Assembly (NCBI GenBank): GCA_964551645.1
Contig: CAZKDV010000027.1
Coordinates: 1 to 24,664, forward strand
Origin: CAZKDV01 sp964551645
GTDB lineage: Bacteria; Bacteroidota; Bacteroidia; Bacteroidales; DTU049
Length of the DNA: 24,664 bases
Direction of reading: 5' to 3'
The notes beneath the pieces were generated by a model. It saw only the letters and a program-made list of their open reading frames with translations, did no database searches and was not told the DNA's origin. This document shows, piece by piece, positions 1-7,967 of this stretch. The position numbers were made by a program, and so were the translations under genes. Position 1 is the first letter of the stretch, and each line of letters starts with the position of its first letter.

Positions 1-957
1 TCTACACAAGCATCTGAGTTCTTAACTTTTGACTCTATTAAAATATTTGTATTACTACTACCAATAACGCCTACGGGCAAAATCCATTCATACGAAACAG
101 CATTCATAATTTCAGGAACAGTATAAACTACCGCTGTTTCGCCTTGGCATACACTAATAGCACCACTTATTACTCCTGCATCATCAGGAAGAGTATTAAC
201 TGTAACTGATATATAAGAACTATTTCCTTGACCACAATCATTAACACCTCTAACGCTAATATCTCCAGAAACTGCAGCACTTCCAAAATCAACTAAGATA
301 GTATTTGTTGTACTATTTCCGTCTGCACCTGATGGTAATGTCCATTCATAATAGTCGGCAAAATCAATTTCAGGCACTGTATAGCTTACAAAAATTTCGC
401 CTTGACAAACTGTTGTTTTACCAATAATTTCCCCGGCAGCAACAGGAAGTGTATTTACCGTTATTGGAAATACAGAACCAATTCCTTCACCGCACTCATT
501 TACACCTTTAACGCTTATATCTCCAGAAATGGCTGATAATCCGAAATTTACTTCAATAGTGTTTGTATTGCTGCTACCTGATGCACCACCGGGCAATGTC
601 CATTCGTAAGTTACAGCATCTTCTATTGTAGGAACTGAATATAAAACAGAAGTTTCGCCTTGACAAACTATTGCTTTCCCATCAATCATGCCGGCTACAT
701 CAGGCAATGCTTTAACAGTTACCGCCAAAGTAGTTCGAATTCCGTCTCCACACTCATTTACACCTTTAACGCTTATATTCCCAGAAACAGCAGATAAACC
801 AAAATCAATAATTATAGTATTTGTATTGCTATATCCAGTAGCTCCTTTTGGCAATGTCCACACATAATTAGTTGCATAATCTATCTCCGAAACTGTATAT
901 TCGACAGAAGTTTCGCCTTGACAAACAGTAGTTAAACCATCAATAACGCCAGGAGTG
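1..957 (-). repeat. Tandem 258-bp coding repeat, four units visible
   Basis: The string tttcgcct, which encodes the GE of the VCQGE motif, starts at 137, 395, 653 and 911, an exact spacing of 258 bp each time (86 codons). Other landmarks recur in phase, including a stretch of about 28 identical bases ending in cgcttatat near 495 and again near 753. These are the DNA copies of the PKD-like domains, not CRISPR or an insertion sequence. The leftmost unit is cut by the window edge, so the copy number is a minimum. Confidence 0.9.
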
Positions 958-1544
958 CTTGGTATTTTGCATTCATTACAAACATGATAAGCCTCATCAC
1001 AAATATAATCCCATTCTGAATTACAGCAATAAGGGTCTTTGGCAATAACTATTTGATAACAATGGTCTGACGACGAATAAGGAGCCACAGCAGGGCAATC
1101 AAAATCATTATCAATTTTATATACCAATGCGTAATCGCCATAAGTATCATTTAAACCACTTACCTTTAAGTAAGCATCTCCGGTATATGTTGCCAACCAC
1201 TCAATCTTGCTTCCATAAGTTTCACACACTTCGTAATCAACAGCAAGTAAAAGACAATTTTCGTCATATAATTCTAAGTTTGTCTCAAAATTTGCAGATG
1301 CTCCATCTCCGCAGCCTGTTTTAAAAATATATGTTTGTCCGCTACTTATTCTAACCTTATACATTTTGTTATTATCAAAATCAATGCTTGAAAAACTTAC
1401 TTCCCACGACGAACTTGGGTTAATGGAAAAATCAAAAATAGTACAATCTGCATCAGAACTCTTATGTGAGTTGTATTTTCCAGCATAAGAAAAAACACTA
1501 ACGCTCAAAAATAAAAACAATAAAATAAAATAGTTTTTTTTCAT
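1..1544 (-). CDS. Secreted surface protein with tandem PKD-like (PKD_6 type) domains, partial
   Basis: The frame is open from an ATG at 1544 to the left edge with no stop, so the C-terminus lies outside the window and 514 codons are visible. A signal peptide is clear (MKKNYFILLFLFLSVSVFSYA). About residues 30-150 form a beta-rich segment resembling a bacterial pre-peptidase C-terminal (PPC) domain. Next comes a Cys-rich motif (V-x3-DP-x-CC-x3-WD-x2-C). At least four copies of an 86-residue domain follow, each with the marks VCQGE, YTV or YSV, YEWTLP, SGDISVKGVN and CG. These marks fit the PKD-like family of large Bacteroidota adhesin-like proteins, many of which leave the cell by type IX secretion. 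A T9SS tail signal cannot be checked because the end is missing. The role is probably surface adhesion or matrix; the ligand is unknown. Partial by position, not broken. Confidence 0.85.
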   Translation of the reverse strand, partial: MKKNYFILLFLFLSVSVFSYAGKYNSHKSSDADCTIFDFSINPSSSWEVSFSSIDFDNNKMYKVRISSGQTYIFKTGCGDGASANFETNLELYDENCLLLAVDYEVCETYGSKIEWLATYTGDAYLKVSGLNDTYGDYALVYKIDNDFDCPAVAPYSSSDHCYQIVIAKDPYCCNSEWDYICDEAYHVCNECKIPSTPGVIDGLTTVCQGETSVEYTVSEIDYATNYVWTLPKGATGYSNTNTIIIDFGLSAVSGNISVKGVNECGDGIRTTLAVTVKALPDVAGMIDGKAIVCQGETSVLYSVPTIEDAVTYEWTLPGGASGSSNTNTIEVNFGLSAISGDISVKGVNECGEGIGSVFPITVNTLPVAAGEIIGKTTVCQGEIFVSYTVPEIDFADYYEWTLPSGADGNSTTNTILVDFGSAAVSGDISVRGVNDCGQGNSSYISVTVNTLPDDAGVISGAISVCQGETAVVYTVPEIMNAVSYEWILPVGVIGSSNTNILIESKVKNSDACV

Positions 1545-1625
1545 AATGTAAATGGTTTTTGTTTGACAATATATTGCTTGATTAAAATTAATTACACTTT
1601 TAACTAAAATTTCATTTCGCAAATG

Positions 1626-1633
1626 CAAATATA
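1626..1633 (-). promoter_or_regulatory. Putative -7 box (TATATTTG) of the surface-protein gene
   Basis: On the minus strand this reads TATATTTG followed by CA, matching the Bacteroidota primary-sigma -7 consensus TAnnTTTG. It would leave a leader of about 75 nt before the ATG at 1544. No convincing -33 TTG is seen at the usual 19-nt spacing. Confidence 0.4.
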
Positions 1634-1697
1634 AATATAATTAACAAAAAACATAAGTCAATATTAAAAATCATTGTAATTTGGCAAAAATGTTTTT

Positions 1698-3106
1698 TTG
1701 AAAAGACACTTAACTTACATCTTTTTGTTTTTTGTCTGTGTTTTTTTTACAATCATTGTTTTAAAAATACAAAAAAAGACTAATATCAACACCCACAAAA
1801 ACTATAATAGTATTTGTACTGACTTACCTGAAATCATAAACAGAAACAGACTTGATGTTCTTATTGAAAAGAACTCAATAAATTATTATATCCTTCAAGG
1901 TCATCCTTATGGATTTCAATATGAAATGTTTTCAGCTTTTGCTAAATATTTAGATGTAGAATTAAATATTACGACTACCAATAACATCAAAAACAATATT
2001 CACGATTTACAAATCGAAAAATTTGATATTTTTTGTGATAATATTATCTACACTAAAAACAAGATTGACAAAACTACTAAATATTCCACATCATTTATGC
2101 AATCCTCGTATGTACTTGTTAGTAGAAAACAAATCAACTCATTTCAAAACATCCAAGAAAAACAGGATACAATGATAATTTATATTCCTAAAAACTTATT
2201 ATATAAAACAATTATCAACTTTAAACAATTAAATTTTGCTATAAAACCAAAAATCATAGAAGTTGAAAATAGCGGAAGCGAACAATTAATAAATGCTGTA
2301 TCTAAGGGAGAAATAGATTATACAATTGCTAATTATCATTTAGCAAGAATGAAGTCAAAACTCTTAAAAAACATTGATTATTCTATTGAAGTATCTAAAG
2401 AACTACCTATTGCTTGGGCTGTTAACTCATGTTCTCAACAACTTCTTGACTCTATAAATAATTGGCTAGAATATTACACAAAAACACAAGAATACATGTT
2501 TTTGTATAGGCGTTATATATCAGAGCAATATGTAAGCAATAAAAAAACAAATGAGTTTTTCTCAAATAATAACAATAAAATTTCTCAATATGATGAAGTC
2601 ATAAAAGCTGAAAGCAGTAAAATTGATTGGGATTGGAGGCTGCTTAGTGCGTTAATTTACGAAGAATCACACTTTATACACGAATNNNNNNNNNNAAAGG
2701 AGCCTACGGGCTTATGCAATTAATGCCTGCAACGGCAGAAAGATTTGGAGTTAACGAAGAATCAAGTGCAGAAGAGCATATTGTCGCAGGAGTTAAGTAT
2801 ATTAATAGCTTAGAAAATATTTTCAAAGATAAAGTTCCGAAAAAAGAAGAAAGAATAAAGTTCATCATCGCTTCTTACAATATCGGTGCAGGTCATATCC
2901 TTGATGCAATGGCTTTGGCTGAAAAAAACAAAAAGAATTCAGCAATCTGGGAAAACAATACTGCTTATTTTTTACTAATGAAAAAAAATAGCGATTACTA
3001 TAATGATGAAGTTGTTAAGCACGGACATCTTAATGCAAAAACAACCATAGAATTTGTCAAAAAGGTTTTAAACAGATATTCGCATTTCAAAAACATTTAT
3101 GAATAA
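1698..3106 (+). CDS. mltF: Membrane-bound lytic murein transglycosylase, MltF type (contains scaffold gap)
   Basis: One gene read in two frames because an N gap (2686-2695) lies inside it. An N-terminal hydrophobic anchor (residues 5-22) is followed by a periplasmic solute-binding domain of the SBP_bac_3 type (about 40-275), then a lysozyme-like SLT domain. The SLT domain shows the catalytic Glu in YEESHF (E323), then, after the gap, GAYGLMQLMPATA, AGVKYINSL and SYNIGAGHILDA. This domain order defines MltF, which cleaves the glycan strands of peptidoglycan to give 1,6-anhydromuramyl ends. The frame begins at TTG 1698; an ATG at 1690 is 8 nt upstream and out of frame by one base in a run of seven T. 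The gene ends 8 bp from the convergent ubiX stop. Family assignment is firm; only a few residues around the gap are unknown. Confidence 0.85.
2686..2695. other. Assembly gap (10 N)
   Basis: Ten Ns join two contig pieces inside the MltF gene. The frame before the gap and the frame after it differ, so the true gap length must leave remainder 2 on division by 3. It therefore cannot be exactly 10 unless another indel exists. Comparison with the conserved SLT motif suggests only about four or five residues are missing. Confidence 0.95.
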
Positions 3107-3114
3107 TTCCCCTC

Positions 3115-3690
3115 CTATCTTTCGCCCCAATTAAAATGACACGAAGGCAAATCCATATACAATAATAGTCTTTCTGTAAACGGCAACACAAGTTGCTCAA
3201 TTGTTTCAGGATAGTGATAAAAAAAGGGAGAAGCAGGCACAATCATTGCTCCAACTTGAGACAAAGCGGTCATATTTTGTAAATGTATAGTGTTGTATGG
3301 AGATTCGCGAGGCACAATAATTAATCTTCTTTTTTCTTTTAGCATTACATCAGCAGAACGACTAATTAGGTCGTTTGAAATGCTTGTTGCCATTCTTCCT
3401 ATTGACCCCATAGAACACGGAACAATAATCATGGCATCATAAGCCGAAGATCCCGAAGAAATAGCATCAAATAAATTGTTATTGTCAGCATATCTAAAAT
3501 GTTCTGCTTGAAAATAGTGAAACGGCATTTTTAACTCGTATTCCCAAACATTTTTGCCATTATCAGAAAAAACAATACAGCACTCATCAATCAAGTCCTG
3601 CTTATCAGCTAATGACTGCAAAAGATAATACGGATAAATTGAGCCACTTGCTCCTGTAATTGCAACAATAATTTTCTTTTTCTCTCTCAT
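3115..3690 (-). CDS. ubiX: Flavin prenyltransferase UbiX
   Basis: UbiX makes prenylated FMN, the cofactor of UbiD-type decarboxylases, from FMN and dimethylallyl phosphate. The N-terminal Rossmann motif ITGASGS, the signature PCSMGSIGRMA, then LKEKRRLIIVPRE and the terminal PASPFFYHYPETIEQL are diagnostic and the length (about 191 aa) is normal. I choose ATG 3690 rather than GTG 3693. The stop TGA of the upstream barrel gene overlaps this ATG by one base (TGATG), and an AAGGAG ribosome site lies 7 nt upstream, so translation is likely coupled. No ubiD homologue is in the window. In Bacteroidota the partner may be a quinone-pathway or aromatic-acid decarboxylase elsewhere. Confidence 0.92.
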   Translation of the reverse strand: MREKKKIIVAITGASGSIYPYYLLQSLADKQDLIDECCIVFSDNGKNVWEYELKMPFHYFQAEHFRYADNNNLFDAISSGSSAYDAMIIVPCSMGSIGRMATSISNDLISRSADVMLKEKRRLIIVPRESPYNTIHLQNMTALSQVGAMIVPASPFFYHYPETIEQLVLPFTERLLLYMDLPSCHFNWGER

Positions 3691-4313
3691 CACTTTACTC
3701 CTTGCACTTGATAAATCAGACCTAACATTACAACCGTATTAAACTGTCCAGTATTAAACCAAAACTTCCCTCCGCCTTTGTGTTCTCTAATATGTAACAA
3801 TGAATTATTAACTCTAAAATGAATTTTAATATTATTGTTTAACAAATAATTTAAACCTATATTCCCAGATATTTCAAATGGACGAAAAGGCTCTTGTCCG
3901 GGCATAATGCCATATTCATTTCTTTCCACATCGGTAGTTTTTATTAAAATTCCATAAGACAAACCCAATTCAAGTTCAAAATAATCATTCCCTTTGTAAA
4001 TAAAACTTAGTGGCAATTCAATATAATTTAATCTAAGCACATACAAGCTATAATCGCTTCTCTCCGGTCTCGGGTTTTTACGACTGCCCTTTTGAACAAA
4101 CATCATTTCTGCCTGCAAAGCATATTTTTCACTTAATGGTATTCCTGTATAAATACCACCATACACTCCTGCTTTATTAAAACCGCCCAATCTATCGCCA
4201 GATACTTGCGAACCGACAACTCCGATGCCAAAACCGCCATATATACTTTGAGAATTTACTGATGACACACTCAATACGAATAATATTAGCAATAAACTAT
4301 TAAACTTAGTCAT
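3690..4313 (-). CDS. Outer-membrane beta-barrel protein, PorT-like family
   Basis: A signal peptide (MTKFNSLLLILFVLSVSSVNSQ) leads into about 185 residues of alternating hydrophobic strands rich in Gly and aromatic residues (YGGFGIGVVGSQVSG, LNYIELPLSFIYKG, YFELELGLSYGILI), ending in LGLIYQV. This is the pattern of the OMP_b-brl_2/PorT-like barrels common in Bacteroidota. The specific role cannot be told. The frame extends 22 codons further upstream, but a near-consensus promoter (TTG-N19-TATTTTTG, 4336-4365) lies in that extension, so the start at 4313 is preferred. It overlaps ubiX by one base and is divergent from a second barrel gene. Confidence 0.75.
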   Translation of the reverse strand: MTKFNSLLLILFVLSVSSVNSQSIYGGFGIGVVGSQVSGDRLGGFNKAGVYGGIYTGIPLSEKYALQAEMMFVQKGSRKNPRPERSDYSLYVLRLNYIELPLSFIYKGNDYFELELGLSYGILIKTTDVERNEYGIMPGQEPFRPFEISGNIGLNYLLNNNIKIHFRVNNSLLHIREHKGGGKFWFNTGQFNTVVMLGLIYQVQGVK

Positions 4314-4335
4314 AAAATTTATGTTAAAAACAATA

Positions 4336-4365
4336 CAAAAATACACATATTTATTTGTCTTCCAA
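4336..4365 (-). promoter_or_regulatory. Bacteroidota-type promoter for the barrel gene at 4313
   Basis: On the minus strand TTG at 4365-4363, a 19-nt spacer, and TATTTTTG at 4343-4336 match the TTG-N19-TAnnTTTG layout of Bacteroidota primary-sigma promoters. The predicted start of transcription is about 15 nt before the ATG at 4313. Confidence 0.65.
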
Positions 4366-4414
4366 CAATTAATCAACACATTACTTCAATATACTATTTA
4401 TTTATTAAAAATTG

Positions 4415-4422
4415 TAATTTTG
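4415..4422 (+). promoter_or_regulatory. Putative -7 box (TAATTTTG) of the barrel gene at 4438
   Basis: TAATTTTG followed by CA lies 15 nt before the ATG at 4438. The -33 region is poor. Its position argues against the longer upstream start at 4321. Confidence 0.45.
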
Positions 4423-4437
4423 CAAAAAAATCAAAAT

Positions 4438-5145
4438 ATGAATAAAATAGCTAATTATTTCAAAAAAACCTTCATGGTGTTGGTATTTGTAGCACCTTTT
4501 ATAATTACCAATAACAGCAATGCTCAATCAGGTATTCACATTGGTGCAAATGGCGGATTAAATAGCACATACATCATCAACCAAAACGGTTGGAGCAAAT
4601 ACAATCTTGATTATAGCATAACTCTCAGAAAGTCGTATGGTATTTTGCTTGCGTATAATTTGAATGAAAACATTGGTTTCCAAACTGAATTGAACTTTTT
4701 AGAAGTTGGGCAAAAATATCATGGAAAAGTTGGAAATATAGAAGTAAAACGCAATTTACATATAAAACAAATGCAAATTCCGCTTCTTCTAAAAATAAGC
4801 AACAAAAACAGTAACAAAAGAACATATATGCTAATTGGACCTGCATTTGGACTTAATCAAAAGCAAACTGAAACTCTAAATATCATAAATGTAAATACTA
4901 CTGATGAAGATGTAACGCGAAAATTCAACGACAGAGATACTCAAATACTATTTGAAGTAGGCGGTGGTATTTTTCTTACTAAACGATTATATGTAAATGT
5001 TGGATTTCGTGGTGCAATGAGTTTATACAACATTAATTCTACAGATTGGAAAATTCCAAACAAAAATGGTAAAACCGCATCATACAATGCCTATACTGGT
5101 CTTTCATTCGGTTGTCAATATTATATACCATTGACAAAATATTAA
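4438..5145 (+). CDS. Outer-membrane beta-barrel protein, PorT-like family
   Basis: A signal peptide begins MNKIANYFKKTFMVLVFVAP and ends at SNAQS. The mature part starts GIHIGANGGLNSTYI and shows successive barrel strands (YGILLAYNLNENIGFQTELNFLE, MQIPLLLKIS, YMLIGPAFGL, LFEVGGGIFLTKRLYVNVGFRG), ending YTGLSFGCQYYIP. It resembles the divergently transcribed barrel gene at 3690-4313 in architecture, although the two are not close in sequence. ATG 4438 is chosen because the signal peptide and a -7 box fit it; the frame is open back to 4321 but those 39 residues are not signal-like. Function unknown beyond the outer-membrane location. Confidence 0.75.
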   Translation: MNKIANYFKKTFMVLVFVAPFIITNNSNAQSGIHIGANGGLNSTYIINQNGWSKYNLDYSITLRKSYGILLAYNLNENIGFQTELNFLEVGQKYHGKVGNIEVKRNLHIKQMQIPLLLKISNKNSNKRTYMLIGPAFGLNQKQTETLNIINVNTTDEDVTRKFNDRDTQILFEVGGGIFLTKRLYVNVGFRGAMSLYNINSTDWKIPNKNGKTASYNAYTGLSFGCQYYIPLTKY

Positions 5146-5163
5146 ACACCAAACTTATAGGCT

Positions 5164-5187
5164 ATTATTTGTTTTACAACAAATAAT
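5164..5187. terminator. AT-rich hairpin between convergent genes
   Basis: A perfect 10-bp inverted repeat (ATTATTTGTT / AACAAATAAT, loop TTAC) lies between the plus-strand barrel gene and the minus-strand radical-SAM gene, touching the latter's stop codon. The position suits a two-way transcription end, but there is no U-run longer than a few bases and the stem is weak. Confidence 0.4.
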
Positions 5188-5960
5188 TACGAGTAAATAT
5201 TAATTTTAATTGCCGGAAGTTTAAGTTTTATTCTGTCAGCAACTTTTCGAATCTCATCTTCGCTCAACTTTTCAATATGTTCGGCAGGAGTATCACGAGC
5301 AATTGGATATAGCATTAGTGTATGAGGCTTAATAAGCAATAATTTTTCTATTAATAAACATATTTCCTCAACACTTGTATTATCAATCCGAACACCATCA
5401 ACGATGCCACGAAGCAATAGAGTTTGAATGGTTAAATCTCCATTAAATCTAACAAGATTTTCAACAATTTGCTCAAGACTAACAGACTTATTGGGTCGGT
5501 TTAAATGCTGATATGTAGTTTGACTCCCAGTATCAAGTTTCATAATATTATTTACCTTAGTTAAAGCCTTAAAAACATCAGGATTATCAAGGGTAGTTGA
5601 GTTGCTTAATACAGTTATCTGAGCATCAGGATAATATTTTTCTTTTAATTCGTTAGTAATATTAATAATATTATGAAAATCATGATGAAGTGTAGGTTCA
5701 CCATTACCGGCAAATGTAATAGAATCAATTACCGTATGCGATTTAATATTGTCAAAAAGTGTTTGATTAAGAATTGTTCTATATTCTTCTGTGCTAATAA
5801 ATTTTGTCTGATTAGAATCTGTCCATCCACATTCGCAGTAAACACAATCAAATGTACATATTTTTCTATTTCCCGGCAACAAATTAATACCTAATGAATG
5901 TCCCAACCTTCTGCTATAAATAGGTCCGAACACTACATCTTGAAATAGAAATGTTCCCAT
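5187..5960 (-). CDS. Radical SAM protein, COG0731 (wyosine-synthase-like) family
   Basis: The cluster motif is C35-x3-C39-x2-C42 (ICTFDCVYC), which binds the 4Fe-4S centre that cleaves S-adenosylmethionine. It is preceded by GPIYSRRLGHSLGIN and followed by ITFAGNGEPTLH, both typical of COG0731. Archaeal relatives (TYW1) make the wyosine base of tRNA-Phe, but bacterial members have no agreed function, so I assign only the family. The length of 257 aa is normal and no accessory cluster is seen. The start is 5 nt after the stop of the small gene upstream, so the two form an operon. Confidence 0.8.
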   Translation of the reverse strand: MGTFLFQDVVFGPIYSRRLGHSLGINLLPGNRKICTFDCVYCECGWTDSNQTKFISTEEYRTILNQTLFDNIKSHTVIDSITFAGNGEPTLHHDFHNIINITNELKEKYYPDAQITVLSNSTTLDNPDVFKALTKVNNIMKLDTGSQTTYQHLNRPNKSVSLEQIVENLVRFNGDLTIQTLLLRGIVDGVRIDNTSVEEICLLIEKLLLIKPHTLMLYPIARDTPAEHIEKLSEDEIRKVADRIKLKLPAIKINIYS

Positions 5961-5965
5961 CAGAA

Positions 5966-6298
5966 TTACATAGGAAGTTTTGACAGCTCAGATAATTTTT
6001 TATAACTATCCTCAACTACTTGCACAAATTCGTCAAATGCTTTTTGTACAACTTTCTTGTGGTTCTTTCTTCTTTCTTTACGCAGCTCAATATCTTTATT
6101 GATGTTTCTTGCTCTTTTATTTTCAGGATTGTGAATTGCATGAATTAAAGCATCTTTTGCGTTCCACACAGTATCAACAAGTTCTTCTGCTGAATTTTCA
6201 GTCATATCTTCTGACAATGCACAAGTAAAATAGCAATCATCAATAAATTCAGCTGTAATAAAATGAATATCCTTCTTTAAATTTCTTTTATTAGTCAT
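5966..6298 (-). CDS. Conserved small protein of unknown function
   Basis: 110 residues, charged and predicted helical: it starts MTNKRNLKKDIHFITAEFIDDC, has a middle acidic and helical part, a Lys/Arg-rich stretch (RARNINKDIELRKERRKNHKK) and a C-terminal helix. The opening KRNLKKDI followed by a short acidic and helical body recalls small uncharacterised proteins that I know from Bacteroidota, but I know no function. There is no signal peptide or membrane segment, so it is probably cytoplasmic. The frame is open to 6334, but a -7 box at 6313-6320 falls inside that stretch, so ATG 6298 is the better start. It sits 5 nt upstream of the radical-SAM gene, as if co-transcribed. Confidence 0.7.
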   Translation of the reverse strand: MTNKRNLKKDIHFITAEFIDDCYFTCALSEDMTENSAEELVDTVWNAKDALIHAIHNPENKRARNINKDIELRKERRKNHKKVVQKAFDEFVQVVEDSYKKLSELSKLPM

Positions 6299-6312
6299 AA
6301 CTTTACTTTTTG

Positions 6313-6320
6313 CAAAAGTA
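6313..6320 (-). promoter_or_regulatory. Putative -7 box (TACTTTTG)
   Basis: Minus-strand TACTTTTG followed by CA, matching TAnnTTTG, 14 nt before ATG 6298. It decides between two possible starts of the small gene. No good -33 element is seen. Confidence 0.5.
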
Positions 6321-6515
6321 GTACTATTTCGCAAATGAAATGATTGAAAAACTTTGAATTGTAAAAATATTTCAAATAATTTGTTTCATACATGCAGAAA
6401 TAGCCTAATTTTCAAAAATACTCAACTAGTCAAATGTATTTTACATAAGATACAATTCAAAAATAACTTATACTGTTTAGCATGTTTAGCAAACTCCCGT
6501 ATATGAAGTAAAACA

Positions 6516-7877
6516 TCAAACTTCTTGAAGATTTGCTGTTTTTATACATTTTCTAATTTCATCATCAGATACTGTAAAATCAGTTAGCTTACCGTTCAAA
6601 TATTTTTCATAAGATTGCATATCATAATAACCATGACCGCTCAAATTAAACAATATGTTTTTAGATATGCCTTCTTGTTTTGCTATATTTGCTTCTCTTA
6701 TAACAGCAGCAATAGCATGATTTGATTCAGGAGCTGGCAAAATACCTTCGGTACGAGCAAATTGTACACCTGCGGCAAAACTTTCAAGTTGTCCAACTGA
6801 TGTTGCTTCAATCATTTTGTCATGCAATAACTGACTAACAATTGCCCCTGCTCCATGATAGCGTAATCCTCCCGCATGAATCTCCGCAGGCATAAACAAA
6901 TGCCCAAGTGTGTACATTGGAATAAGAGGAGTAAGTCCTACTGTATCCCCAAAATCATAACAAAATTGTCCTCTGGTTAATTTTGGACAAGAACTGGGTT
7001 CAACAGCAATACATCTTATGTTAGCATTTTGGGATATATTTTTTTGTAAAAAAGGAAATGCAATTCCAGCAAAATTCGATCCTCCACCGAAACATCCTAT
7101 AACTATGTCTGGGAATACCTCAGCCATTTCCATCTGCTTAACTGCCTCTTGCCCAATAATAGTCTGATGCAAGAGTACATGATTCAGGACACTTCCAAGC
7201 GAATATTTAGTTTGGGCATCAGAAGCAGCCATTTCTACCGCTTCAGAAATTGCAACACCAAGACTTCCGGGCGAATTGACATCAATTAGTAGTGTTTTTC
7301 TCCCTGATTCAGTTATTTCACTTGGAGAAGGAACAACCTTTGCATTCATTGTATTCATATATATCTTTCTATACGGTTTTTGATAATAACTTGTTTTAAC
7401 CATAAATACCATAAGTTCAATATTAAAATGATTGCAAGCAAAACTTAATGCACTACCCCATTGTCCAGCACCTGTTTCAGTAGTTATTCTTTCGACACCT
7501 TCGCATTTATTATAATACGCCTGAGCAATTGCAGTATTTGTTTTATGCGAACCTGATGGACTGACACCTTCATATTTATAAAAAATTTTTGCAGGTGTTT
7601 CAAGTTCCTTTTCTAATCTATAAGCACGAAATAAAGGTGTCGGACGATACATTAGATATAAATCCCTTACCTCATCAGGAATTTGAATATAACGCTCACT
7701 ACTAACTTCTTGTTCTATTAATCCCATCGGAAATAATGTGGACAAATCTGATGCTGTTATTGGTTGCCGTGTTATAGGATGCAATGGATGCTTAGGCAAA
7801 TTAGGCATGTCAGCTAAAATATTATAATAATATTCTGGCATTTCTTTTTCTGTTAAAACAAATTTTTTCTGTTTCAT
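6516..7877 (-). CDS. trpB: Tryptophan synthase beta chain, TrpB2 type
   Basis: A PLP enzyme that joins indole and serine to give tryptophan. Visible marks are the PLP lysine in GSHKTNTA (K112), the catalytic-Glu loop ETGAGQWG (E134) and the phosphate-binding loop GCFGGGSNF (261-269). At 453 aa it is longer than the TrpA-partnered TrpB1 (about 400 aa), and the extended N-terminus (PKHPLHP, YIQIPDEVRDLYLMYRPTPL) is that of the TrpB2 group. TrpB2 often lacks a TrpA partner and may use free indole. No trpA or other trp gene adjoins it. The upstream attenuator with three Trp codons shows that tryptophan supply controls it, which supports a true biosynthetic role here. Confidence 0.93.
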   Translation of the reverse strand: MKQKKFVLTEKEMPEYYYNILADMPNLPKHPLHPITRQPITASDLSTLFPMGLIEQEVSSERYIQIPDEVRDLYLMYRPTPLFRAYRLEKELETPAKIFYKYEGVSPSGSHKTNTAIAQAYYNKCEGVERITTETGAGQWGSALSFACNHFNIELMVFMVKTSYYQKPYRKIYMNTMNAKVVPSPSEITESGRKTLLIDVNSPGSLGVAISEAVEMAASDAQTKYSLGSVLNHVLLHQTIIGQEAVKQMEMAEVFPDIVIGCFGGGSNFAGIAFPFLQKNISQNANIRCIAVEPSSCPKLTRGQFCYDFGDTVGLTPLIPMYTLGHLFMPAEIHAGGLRYHGAGAIVSQLLHDKMIEATSVGQLESFAAGVQFARTEGILPAPESNHAIAAVIREANIAKQEGISKNILFNLSGHGYYDMQSYEKYLNGKLTDFTVSDDEIRKCIKTANLQEV

Positions 7878-7904
7878 AAATTGTAATAATTAATAGTTAA
7901 TAAA

Positions 7905-7940
7905 AAAGATAAGGGGATATACCTTTCGGCATATCCCCTT
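7905..7940 (-). terminator. Attenuator terminator upstream of trpB2
   Basis: On the minus strand, 13 bp of stem (AAGGGGATATGCC with GGTATATCCCCTT, one G-U pair) closed by a GAAA tetraloop at 7911-7940 is followed by ATCTTTTTT. This is a strong intrinsic terminator, but it lies 27 nt before the trpB2 start codon and after the Trp-rich leader peptide. It is therefore placed to stop transcription before trpB2 when charged tRNA-Trp is plentiful. Confidence 0.88.
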
Positions 7941-7967
7941 TGATTATTTTCAAATTTTGCTATATTT

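Noticed and set aside
1..957. Regularly spaced repeats that might suggest a CRISPR array
   Set aside because: The 258-bp period is far too long, the whole stretch is one open reading frame, and it encodes recognisable PKD-like domains.
1127..1324. Open frame of 65 codons on the plus strand
   Set aside because: It lies opposite the surface-protein gene, has an unnatural composition rich in His and Leu, and resembles no family; it is a shadow frame.
2714..3106. Separate small SLT-domain gene
   Set aside because: It is the C-terminal part of the MltF gene; the apparent split comes from the N gap. The frame continues upstream to the gap with GAYG.
4321..4437. Longer N-terminus of the plus-strand barrel protein
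   Set aside because: The extra 39 residues are not signal-like, lie over promoter elements, and the true signal peptide begins at 4438.
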